A stretch of 10,605 bases of DNA from Baffinella frigidus (lineage: Eukaryota > Cryptophyceae > Cryptomonadales > Baffinellaceae), in NCBI GenBank assembly GCA_026770585.1, contig MU646380.1:652923-663527 (forward strand). The letters run 5' to 3'. Numbering within the stretch: the first letter of the stretch is position 1; each line of letters opens with the position of its first letter. The notes beneath the pieces were generated by a model that worked only from the letters and a program-made list of their open reading frames with translations, was not told the origin of the DNA and searched no databases. Shown here one piece after another: positions 6,501-10,605 of the stretch. The position numbers and the translations under genes are program-made.

Positions 6501-9500
6501 ATAAGTCAACTTCTGATCGAGGCGGAGACGGCTGGCAGGACAGAGTAAGGTAAGAGCGGACGACCTAGTTTCAGCTTCGACTTGATCCCGGCGTTATGTA
6601 GCACCCTACCCACGCAGGGCTGGATGGGGGGGTATTTCAAAGTCATTTTTGAGGGAAAATGGTATTCAAAAGTCAATTTTGAGGAGAAAACGGCTCCAAG
6701 GGCGCCCAAATGGCTCAAAGGGCGCCCCTGGAATACCCCCACGTAGCGCCCTGTGTGGTGTGTTGCCTACCGTAGCACCCTACGGAATGCCGGAAGTAGG
6801 TTGATGCCGGAATTAGAGTGGGAACCCTTGCCGGGAAATCCCATGACTGTTGACTAAACCGGGAATATTTCCTAAACCCTAACCCTACCTAACCCCCACC
6901 CCCCACCCCCCAACCCCTGACCCCTAACTCATCAAACTAGCACCCCTAACCCCGAACCCCTGATTCCTAACCCTCGCCCTCAGCCCCTCAACTCCTACCT
7001 CCTAACCCCCCACCCCTACCCCAGGGAAATTCTGGCGCGGGAGCTAGGACGGCTGCGGGGGGCAGAGAGACGATGTGAGGCCTGGGAAGACGCTTCACTC
7101 CCACCCCACCAATTCCTTAACTCCATCCCACCACAATTACCGCAGATAAATTCTGGCGCGGGAGCTGGGAGGGCTGCGGGGGGTGGACAGGCGAGGAAAC
7201 CCCCTAACCGTCCACAATCACCGCAGGAAAATTCTCGCGAAGGAGCTGAGAGGGCTGCGGGGGGCAGAGAGGCGAGGTGAAGCCTGGGAGGGGTTCGTGG
7301 AAGAGCGTCTTGGGAGGCTTCCGTATTGTAAGGTCTGCATCCCTCTACTTTAGGGCAATATACCTCCACTTTTGGCCAGCGTGGCTGTGGGGGATGGATA
7401 TGTTTTGTGTGGGTGGGGGGTGGCGCTTTGGAAGGGGTGGTTCCGGGGGCAGAACGCACGGGCAACAAACGAAAGCGTATCCGGTACACTTATCCGGGGA
7501 AACCTATTTTTCTTTCATTTAATGGCAATGAAAATTACTACACAACTCGTTCTTATTAGTAATATTAAAGCATTTGTGTAGTAATTTACGTTGCCATCAA
7601 ATGAAAGAAAAATAGGTTTCCCCGGATGAACACACCTGATAATGAATGGCTTTACAACCTTTCTAAAACAATGCGTGTAACGTTCGTACCAGCGTCACCT
7701 CCAAATAAGTCCTCCTGCAACGTTGACTTTCGGCATTACCCTAGCCTCCATGAGCAGGAGAGAGGGGTATCCATCCCCGTGAAATTTGCGGGCATGTTGT
7801 CTTCCACCAAATTAATGGAAAAATCGTTCTAATTTAGGACGACCGGACGGGCCCGCCTCAGACTTAACTGGTACAACTTTAAAACTAAACAGGTGTACAA
7901 GTGTTTTTTAGTGTTTTAGTCAGCATTGTTTTAAAATTTGTACCACGAAACTGTCCTAAATTAGAACGATATTCCTATGAAAATGTGAATATTCACGACT
8001 TGATACCCCTCGAGTAGGACTGGCACTTTGCGCCATCTCCAAAAAAGTCCTCCTTCGACGTTGGCTTTCGACATTAACCTAGCCTCGATGCGCATGACTT
8101 TATCTCAGAAAACGAGTTCTAAAACTCGTTTTCTGAGATAAGACTGGCACTTTTCGCGGAAATCAACTCTTACGATAGTTGAGTAAACACCTTCCACGAC
8201 TGTTGACTAAGCCGGGAATGTTTTCTAAACCACAACCCCTTCACCCCTAACTCGCGGGGTGCGGCGCTGCTCGGAGCAGCGGTCCTGCCCACACAGAGGA
8301 TACGAGATAAGTCCACTAATTACACTCGGAGCCAGAACATTTCGCCTAAGTTAACTCCCCCTGAAAACCAGCGCCTTAAGTCAAATGCCTGCCATGGTGA
8401 CAGGGTCCATCTAAACGAAATCAGGGGAAAGTTGACTTAGGTGGGCTGGTTGAATTAGCTGAAATCTTGTGGCTCGGAGTGAATTAGGGTTAGGAGATAC
8501 CTAATTAGGGTAATCTGCAATGTCAGTTCCCGTACTGCTCCGGGAGCAGCACGGGAACTGACATTGCAGATTTCACCCTGACCACTTGGTGGGCTACGAG
8601 GGTTTCGTTGACCCCGGATTCCGGGGTGATACGTGACCAATTTGCATTGGAAAACTTCTTGAGTGGATTATCTTCAGGTAATTTGACTTTTGATGAAAGG
8701 TTCGTAGTCCACCGTGTGGTTAGGCCACACGGTGGACTACGAACCTTTCATCAAAAGTCAACTTGCCTTGATGCAATTAACTTTCAGGATTTTCTGGTGC
8801 AATTTGGTCACGTAACACCCGGAATTCCGGCCCCAACGAAACCTTCTCAGCCCACCGTGTGGTACACGTATCTCCTAACCCTAATTAGGCGGACTTGTCT
8901 CTTATCCTCCATGTGAGCAGGACTGGCACTTTGCCCATGCCTAAATCAGCATAAAAGTGATGTTTATTTTCATGGGCAGGACTGGCACTTTGCCCATGCC
9001 TAAAATAGCACAAAAACAACGGTTGTTTTCATGGGCAGGACTGGCATTTTGCGCGGCAGTTCGCGAGTTGCGGCGCTGCTCCCGCGGGAGCAGCACGGGA
9101 TCTGATATTGCAGATTGCGGCGTGGCTTGGATTTTTTGAGGTCGGTTTGGAATACCGGGGGGGAAAAAACGCCATAAGTTCATCACAATCTCTTCTCGAG
9201 CAGGACTGGCACTTTGTCCTAATTAGTTGCACTTATACCCTAATTAGGTATCTCCTAACCCTAATTAGTGGACATCTCCTATCCTCGATGGGCAGGACTG
9301 GCACTTTGCGCAGCAGTTCGCGGGGTGCGGCGCTGCTCCCGCGGGAGCAGCACGGGATCTGATGTTGCAGATTCCGGCGTGGCTTGGATTTTCCGAGGTC
9401 GGGTCGGCATAGAAGTTTTACCACTCAAGTCTGAAGCGGGCCCGTCCGATCGTTCCAAATTGCAACGATGTTCCCACTAATCCTCAATGAGCAGGACTGG

Positions 9501-9975
9501 CACTTCCGCGGAGGTCGAGGTTGGATTTTCCGAGGTCGGGTTGGGATACCGGGGAAGAAAAAACGCGGATTTTGTTTTTTTGTGGCGTGTGAGGGTGATG
9601 CTATCTTGGCATAAAACCCATGGGCGAAATAGCATATAAACGTGATGGTTGGAGGATGTGGCACATTGCTCTCTCTGGACGCCTTAAGTGCATGGCTCGA
9701 CGTCATAAGTTCATCACAATCTCGTCTCGAGCAGGCATGGCACTTTTCCCTGATGAGTTACACTTATACCCTGACCCTATTAGGTACACTTATATCCTAA
9801 CCCTGATTAGGTAAATTTATATTCTAACCCGCATACGGTACACTTATCTCGTAACCCTAATTAGTGGGCTTGTCTCTTATCCTCTATGTGGGCAGGACTG
9901 GCACTTTGCGCGGCAGTTCAAGGGGTGCGGCGCCTACTCTCTCCCTGTCTACTTCTCGGAGGACTGGCTCAACAG
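3478..9975 (+). CDS. JMJD4: JMJD4-like JmjC protein, split gene, N-terminal half (partial)
   Basis: Six exons join in frame: 3478-3587, 5091-5208, 5608-5661, 6365-6549, 7227-7332 and 9896-9975. Phases agree at every junction (2/1, 0/0, 0/0, 2/1, 0/0) and each intron starts GT and ends AG. The product contains SLSYEEFWRDF, MERNEPVVISGITDGW, a short W-x-V segment leading to FGDEKVCVAFCGEKHF, VRLAEFIQEW, LPYCKDWHF and YSLPVYFSEDWLN. This order matches the N-terminal half of the JMJD4 family; I recall the human protein aligning without gaps around FGD...EW and KDWH...DWLN. JMJD4 is known as an Fe(II)/2-oxoglutarate lysyl hydroxylase acting on the release factor eRF1. The catalytic HxD...H residues are not in the window, so activity cannot be judged. 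The start codon, first exon and 3' part are missing. Relatedness to another small JmjC family is possible but the DWHF and VYFSxDWLN motifs favour JMJD4. Confidence 0.8.
3903..3979. repeat. Microsatellite, 7-bp unit ATACCAT x 11
   Basis: Eleven perfect ATACCAT units fill 77 bp. The array lies in intron 1 within the 3'-half exon copies. Perfect units suggest recent expansion. Confidence 0.95.
4032..4181. mobile_element. 150-bp MITE in an exon 1 3'-half copy
   Basis: Termini TTATCTCAG and CTGAGATAA form long inverted repeats (over 50 bp, through TTAAGTCAATT). Each 34-bp end is itself a hairpin, since AAAACGAGTT pairs with AACTCGTTTT. A 4-bp duplication GGTC flanks it (4028-4031 and 4182-4185). 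It splits an exon copy that would otherwise read VERNEPVVISGITDGW, so the empty site is known from sister copies. It has no coding capacity and would need a transposase elsewhere. Confidence 0.9.
5091..5208 (+). CDS. JMJD4: Exon 2 of the JMJD4-like gene
   Basis: The exon is 118 nt, after CCTCTTTCAG and before GAGAAG|GTGCCA. The first G completes the split Trp codon of exon 1, then the frame reads KAASEWVEVPRSDGN and later SPALAALEASFGDEK. The W-V and FGD motifs correspond to the family segment after the GW of exon 1 and before the V-V-x-C strand. The frame stays open past the donor to a TAA near 5256, but only splicing at 5208 gives the family sequence FGDEK-VCVAFCG with exon 3. The acceptor has a short pyrimidine tract. 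Confidence 0.75.
5209..5607. other. Intron 2
   Basis: AT-richer than its surroundings. It holds a small hairpin with arms GTAAAAAATA and TATTTTTTAC (5253-5307) and a fragment GGCAATGAAAGTTACTAC at 5323-5347 that matches one arm of the MITE at 7490-7629. No exon copy was recognised in it. Confidence 0.5.
5608..5661 (+). CDS. JMJD4: Exon 3a of the JMJD4-like gene
   Basis: This 54-nt exon follows CTCTCGGCAG and precedes GTCGTG. It encodes VCVAFCGEKHFSDQRREE in phase 0 at both ends. Joined to exons 2 and 4 it gives FGDEK-V...EE-VRLAEFIQEW, which fits the family region from the FGD turn to the conserved E-W with no gap. A second, diverged copy with its 5' end replaced lies at 5859-5906. Both are multiples of three, so using one, the other or both would keep the frame. 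Confidence 0.75.
5791..5846. repeat. Solo end related to the 8589-8855 foldback
   Basis: GGTCACGTACC, an CCGGATATCCGG palindrome and a CCTTCTGAG tract follow in the same order as GGTCACGTAAC, CCGGAATTCCGG and CCTTCTCAG at about 8807-8850. It looks like one arm of the same foldback family inside intron 3. Confidence 0.4.
5859..5906 (+). CDS. JMJD4: Exon 3b: second copy of exon 3
   Basis: The reading is RSFCGEKHFSDKRREE, 48 nt, after GACGTCAG and before GTCGTG. From TTC-TGC onward it matches exon 3a at 35 of 42 bases: six changes are synonymous and one gives Q to K. The first four codons are unrelated to the VCVA of exon 3a, so the conserved strand V-x-V would be lost if this copy replaced it. 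The donor side is almost identical to that of exon 3a for 45 bases (5662-5706 against 5907-5951, one difference). It may be an alternative exon or a 3'-half relic; its acceptor is weak. Confidence 0.5.
5990..6060 (+). pseudogene. Possible degenerate copy of the middle of exon 2
   Basis: The stretch around CGAACGGCTTTAAAAAAATC resembles exon 2 around 5145-5185, giving CRTALKKS against ARTALQKS. Similarity is partial, roughly seven in ten bases over about 38 positions by eye. It could be chance, but it fits the habit of partial exon copies downstream of each exon. Confidence 0.3.
6061..6364. other. Intron between exon 3 copies and exon 4
   Basis: Contains TTTGTACCAGG-like text near 6223 that recalls the donor-side tract of exon 3, and TGTTTAGT repeated three times at about 6272, 6294 and 6312. 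The acceptor GTCTCGGCAG of exon 4 ends it. No gene seen. Confidence 0.4.
6365..6549 (+). CDS. JMJD4: Exon 4 of the JMJD4-like gene
   Basis: The exon is 185 nt, after GTCTCGGCAG and before AG|GTAAGA, a full-consensus donor. It starts in phase 0 with VRLAEFIQEWRSIIHDRR, the family helix ending in E-W. The remainder is polar and low in complexity (Ser, Thr, Asp, Gly, Pro) with two STSDR repeats around residues 38-52, and ends DGWQDRV plus a split AG|G codon. This tail corresponds to the variable linker that in animals is short and precedes the K-D-W-H motif, so a longer linker is inferred here. The frame is open throughout. Confidence 0.75.
6598..6785. repeat. Foldback with internal tandem repeats
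   Basis: GTAGCACCCTAC occurs at 6598 and near 6773. GGGGGGTATTTC and GGAATACCCCC form inverted ends inside. Within lie two copies of GGTATTCAAAAGTCA-type text and two of GGCTCAAAGGGCGCCC-type text. Probably a small non-autonomous element in intron 4. Confidence 0.5.
6862..7021. repeat. C-rich telomere-like tract before exon 5
   Basis: CCTAACCCCCACCCC-type runs over about 155 bp end at the CAG acceptor of exon 5a. It is pyrimidine-rich on the coding strand, so it may serve as a very long polypyrimidine tract. Confidence 0.65.
7025..7090 (+). pseudogene. Exon 5a: truncated upstream copy of exon 5
   Basis: After CTACCCCAG it reads EILARELGRLRGAERRCEAW and then ED, in the phase required by exon 4. 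Homology to exon 5c ends after GGGAAGA, before the GFVEERLGRLPYCK part, and no good donor follows. It keeps the acceptor and 5' part only, so splicing into it would not lead to the DWHF exon without a cryptic donor. Confidence 0.65.
7146..7196 (+). pseudogene. Exon 5b: truncated copy of exon 5 with a stop
   Basis: It follows AATTACCGCAG. In the frame set by exon 4 the second codon is TAA where the other copies have GAA or AAA, so it is a nonsense copy. Homology to exon 5 runs through CTGCGGGGGG and ends at GGCGAGG. Like exon 5a it retains the acceptor and 5' part but no donor. Confidence 0.65.
7227..7332 (+). CDS. JMJD4: Exon 5c (complete exon 5) of the JMJD4-like gene
   Basis: This 106-nt exon follows CAATCACCGCAG and precedes TGTAAG|GTCTGC. 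Its first G completes AG|G from exon 4, then it reads KILAKELRGLRGAERRGEAW and EGFVEERLGRLPYCK, ending in phase 0. The Arg/Glu/Leu-rich part is probably a helix and belongs to the lineage-specific linker. The final LPYCK lines up with the residues just before D-W-H in the family, and exon 6 begins exactly with DWHF. It is the last and only full-length of three tandem copies. Confidence 0.72.
7490..7629. mobile_element. 140-bp MITE with TTATCCGGGG ends
   Basis: Arms of about 57 bp are nearly perfect inverted repeats, from TTATCCGGGGAAACC to GGTTTCCCCGGATGA. ACAC flanks both sides (7486-7489 and 7630-7633) as a 4-bp target duplication. The inner ATTACTACACAA motif is shared with 303-454 and 5323-5347. 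No coding capacity. Confidence 0.88.
7696..8095. repeat. Direct repeat of about 62 bp (7696-7757 and 8034-8095)
   Basis: The two copies share AAGTCCTCCT, CGTTG, CTTTCG and CATTAACCTAGCCTC-type text. The second leads into the MITE-interrupted DWHF copy at 8142, the first into GAGCAG without a recognisable exon. A MITE (7823-7970) lies between them. Confidence 0.65.
7823..7970. mobile_element. MITE-like element with 18-bp terminal repeats
   Basis: ATCGTTCTAATTTAGGAC at the left is perfectly complementary to GTCCTAAATTAGAACGAT at the right. Subterminal TGGTACAACTTTAAAAC also pairs with the right side. No clean target duplication was found. AT-rich body, no coding capacity. Confidence 0.75.
8100..8141. 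mobile_element. 42-bp palindromic MITE with target duplication
   Basis: The whole element is one palindrome with TTATCTCAG and CTGAGATAA ends and an 8-bp centre TTCTAAAA. GACT flanks it on both sides (8096-8099 and 8142-8145), and that GACT is the start of exon 6 copy GACTGGCAC. Its sequence equals the left 34 bp of the 4032 element joined to that element's last 8 bp. Confidence 0.9.
8345..8441. mobile_element. Foldback with CCTAAGT ends
   Basis: CCTAAGTTAACTCCCCCTGA at the left pairs with TCAGGGGAAAGTTGACTTAGG at the right with few mismatches. The arm resembles the inner CTTAAGTCAATTCCCC of the 4032 element, so the two may share a family. Confidence 0.6.
8512..8572. repeat. 61-bp near-perfect palindrome
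   Basis: Two 30-bp arms around a single G, with one mismatch. The right arm (GGAGCAGCACGGGAACTGAC onward) is a variant of the insert found in DWHF copies at 9087 and 9344, where only a short palindrome is present. Confidence 0.85.
8589..8855. mobile_element. Long nested foldback element, about 267 bp
   Basis: Ends GTGGGCT and AGCCCAC. The inner 37-bp arms (8683-8719 and 8725-8761) are perfect around a TTAGG loop, and the outer parts (GGTTTCGTTG, ACGTGACCAA) pair with mismatches. Nested CCCCGGATTCCGGGG-type palindromes sit in each outer arm. Flanks also carry inverted CTAACCCTAATTAG tracts (about 8483 and 8876). The 102-residue frame across it is a by-product of the foldback. Confidence 0.8.
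9075..9351. repeat. Paired GC-rich palindromic inserts in DWHF copies
   Basis: GCTGCTCCCGCGGGAGCAGC, a perfect 20-bp palindrome, occurs at 9075-9094 and 9332-9351, each right after the GGCGC of an exon 6 5'-half copy. A shorter form, GCTGCTCGGAGCAGC, is near 8263. Each long copy continues into TTGCAGATT and the GGCGTGGCTTGGATTTT repeat. Confidence 0.75.
9755..9863. repeat. Minisatellite, about 26-bp unit x 4
   Basis: Four diverged units of the type GGTACACTTATATCCTAACC plus CTAATTA. Two similar units occur near 9227-9270. They lie just upstream of the acceptor of exon 6 and contain CTAAC motifs that resemble branch points. Confidence 0.7.
9896..9975 (+). CDS. JMJD4: Exon 6 of the JMJD4-like gene
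   Basis: The exon is 80 nt, after TGTGGGCAG and before AACAG|GTTGTG. It reads DWHFARQFKGCGAYSLPVYF followed by SEDWLN and a split AG codon. This is the family signature K-D-W-H through V-Y-F-S-x-D-W-L-N, contiguous and without gaps. It is the only place in the window where the DWHF half and the YSLPVYF half are joined; about ten copies of the first half lie upstream and two of the second half lie downstream. It ends in phase 2, so the next exon, outside or at the edge of the window, must start with one base completing the codon. Confidence 0.8.
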
Positions 9976-10018
9976 GTTGTGATCCTGCTCAGAACCCCAG
10001 AGTCGAGATGAAAGTCGA

Positions 10019-10093
10019 GATGAAATCTAGTCGACACACACACCATGACAAAAGACTCTTTGGTTATGTTATGTGTGTCGACTAGATTTCATC
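10019..10093. mobile_element. 75-bp foldback with perfect 22-bp ends
   Basis: The first and last 22 bases are exact reverse complements, starting GATGAAATCTAGTCGAC. A duplicated AGTCGAGATGAA lies just to the left. It interrupts the intron tract that follows exon 6. No clear target duplication. Confidence 0.75.
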
Positions 10094-10158
10094 AGATGGA
10101 TCACGGCAGCAGGCACTGTTACGGGGACCCCCGATCGTCCCTCGGGTTTGGAGTTTAG

Positions 10159-10204
10159 GCGCGTACTCTCTCCCTGTCTACTTCTCTGAGGACTGGCTCA
10201 ACAG
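10159..10204 (+). pseudogene. Exon 6 3'-half copy with donor
   Basis: From TACTCT at 10164 the segment reads YSLPVYFSEDWLN and ends AACAG|GTTATG, nearly identical to the second half of exon 6. The GACTGGCAC half is missing; an AG precedes it in GAGTTTAG|GCGCG, so a cryptic acceptor is possible. The following intron tract (GATCCTGCTCAGATCCCCAG) matches that after exon 6, showing that exon half and intron start were copied together. Confidence 0.7.
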
Positions 10205-10302
10205 GTTATGATCCTGCTCAGATCCCCAGAGGGACTCTTTTGTTCCTAAACCCTAAACCCCAGAGGGACTCTTCTGCTCAGAACCCCAGGGAAAAAAGTC
10301 CC

Positions 10303-10343
10303 TACTCTCTCCCTGTCTACTTCTCGAAGGCCTGGCTCAACAG
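10303..10343 (+). pseudogene. Second exon 6 3'-half copy with donor
   Basis: It reads YSLPVYFSKAWLN, with E-D of the motif changed to K-A, and ends AACAG|GTTATT. The 5' half is absent and the bases before it (AAAAAAGTCCC) form no convincing acceptor. It is more diverged than the copy at 10159. Confidence 0.65.
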
Positions 10344-10403
10344 GTTATTTGCACCCCCTCCTGGTCCAGGGTTTAGGGTTTAGGGTTCATCTGCCCCCTC
10401 CAG

Positions 10404-10605
10404 CAAGGGTGGGGTCCTTCAGGTTCTGAGCGATCGCCGCGCTTCCTGGAGGCAGATACTATGTTGAGGGGGGGGCAGCTGTCTGTGGAACAGACCTGAC
10501 TGACTATCTGGGAAACAGACTGACTGTCTGTGGGAAAGACTGACTACAGTGAGGCTAAGGGGGCAATATGCCAACAAGGGTGGGGTCCTTCAGGTTCTGA
10601 GCGAT
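10404..10605 (+). repeat. 31-bp direct repeat at the right end
   Basis: Positions 10404-10434 and 10575-10605 are identical, with CCTTCAG|GTTCTGAGCGAT in each. The second copy is cut by the window edge. The tract between holds GACTGACTGTCTG-type repeats. The CTTCAG could be an acceptor for the next exon. Confidence 0.7.

Larger units (their letters stand above)
8018..9751 (+). pseudogene. Array of exon 6 5'-half copies (DWHF units)
   Basis: About ten copies of the beginning of exon 6, most just after a cAG acceptor: GACTGGCAC or a variant at 8018, 8142, 8921, 8980, 9039, 9204, 9296, 9495 and 9735 (GCATGGCAC). The longest, at 9039 and 9296, reach the GGGTGCGGCGC region of the exon and then enter a palindromic GC-rich insert instead of TACTCTCTCCC. 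A further piece of the exon middle lies at about 8250-8270. Several share an upstream tract of the type CTAACCCTAATTAG, then CTTATCCTCNATG and GGCAG. None has the 3' half or donor. These explain most of the dispersed repeat seen in intron 5. Confidence 0.75.
9976..10605. other. Start of intron 6 and its repeats
   Basis: Apart from the foldback, the two exon 6 3'-half copies and the direct repeat, this stretch holds the repeated tract CTGCTCAGAACCCCAGAG (about 9985, 10211 and 10275) and short TTTAGGG runs near 10240 and 10375. No complete exon was found. Confidence 0.55.

Noticed and set aside
7016-7489. 157-residue open frame on the - strand
   Set aside because: It is antisense to the exon 5 copies, whose + strand frame fits the neighbouring exons. 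The Pro/Ala-rich translation mirrors the G-rich exon repeats.
8608-8916. 102-residue open frame
   Set aside because: It runs through both arms of the foldback at 8589-8855 and has no family resemblance.
8018-9905. CRISPR-like array of regularly repeated GGACTGGCAC units
   Set aside because: Spacing is irregular, units differ in length, spacers are themselves repeats, the DNA is eukaryotic and the unit is explained as exon 6.
10019-10093. Rho-independent terminator
   Set aside because: The stem is 22 bp with a 31-bp loop and no T-run, in a eukaryotic intron; it fits a small foldback element better.

Overview
The window looks like nuclear DNA of a eukaryote. It has no bacterial-style gene packing, it has GT-AG introns, interstitial plant-type telomere repeats (CCCTAAA/TTTAGGG) and many short foldback (MITE-like) elements. 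The telomere motif and the GC-rich 5' part suggest the green lineage, perhaps a green alga, but this is inference.

The only gene I can support is on the + strand: a JmjC-domain protein of the JMJD4 type (2-oxoglutarate-dependent lysyl hydroxylase family). It is spread over about 7 kb as small exons. Six exons can be joined at canonical GT-AG sites with every phase matching: exon 1 (3478-3587, with an alternative complete copy at 3065-3174), exon 2 (5091-5208), exon 3 (5608-5661, second copy 5859-5906), exon 4 (6365-6549), exon 5 (7227-7332) and exon 6 (9896-9975). They read through roughly 220 residues of the N-terminal half of the family and stop before the catalytic HxD...H fold, which should lie beyond the right edge. 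The first coding exon was not identified.

The most unusual feature is that most exons are surrounded by partial copies of themselves. Upstream of exon 1 and exon 6 there are serial copies of the acceptor plus the 5' half of the exon. Downstream there are serial copies of the 3' half plus the donor. Exon 1 has about six 5'-half and eight 3'-half copies. Exon 6 has about ten 5'-half copies and two 3'-half copies. Exon 5 has two upstream 5'-half copies, and exons 2 and 3 each have one likely extra copy. Much of the apparently repetitive intronic DNA (2346-4918 and 8018-10343) is therefore made of exon fragments.

Other layout: 1-78 degenerate telomere-like repeat; 121-228 and 303-454 inverted repeats; about 650-2212 a GC-rich block, possibly the 5' end or promoter of the gene; 3903-3979 a 7-bp microsatellite; 4032-4181, 7490-7629, 7823-7970 and 8100-8141 MITE-like elements, three of them with a 4-bp target duplication; 8345-8855 a cluster of foldbacks; 9755-9863 a 26-bp minisatellite; 10019-10093 a small foldback; 10404-10605 a 31-bp direct repeat that may belong to the next exon. 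I saw no tRNA, rRNA or CRISPR array.
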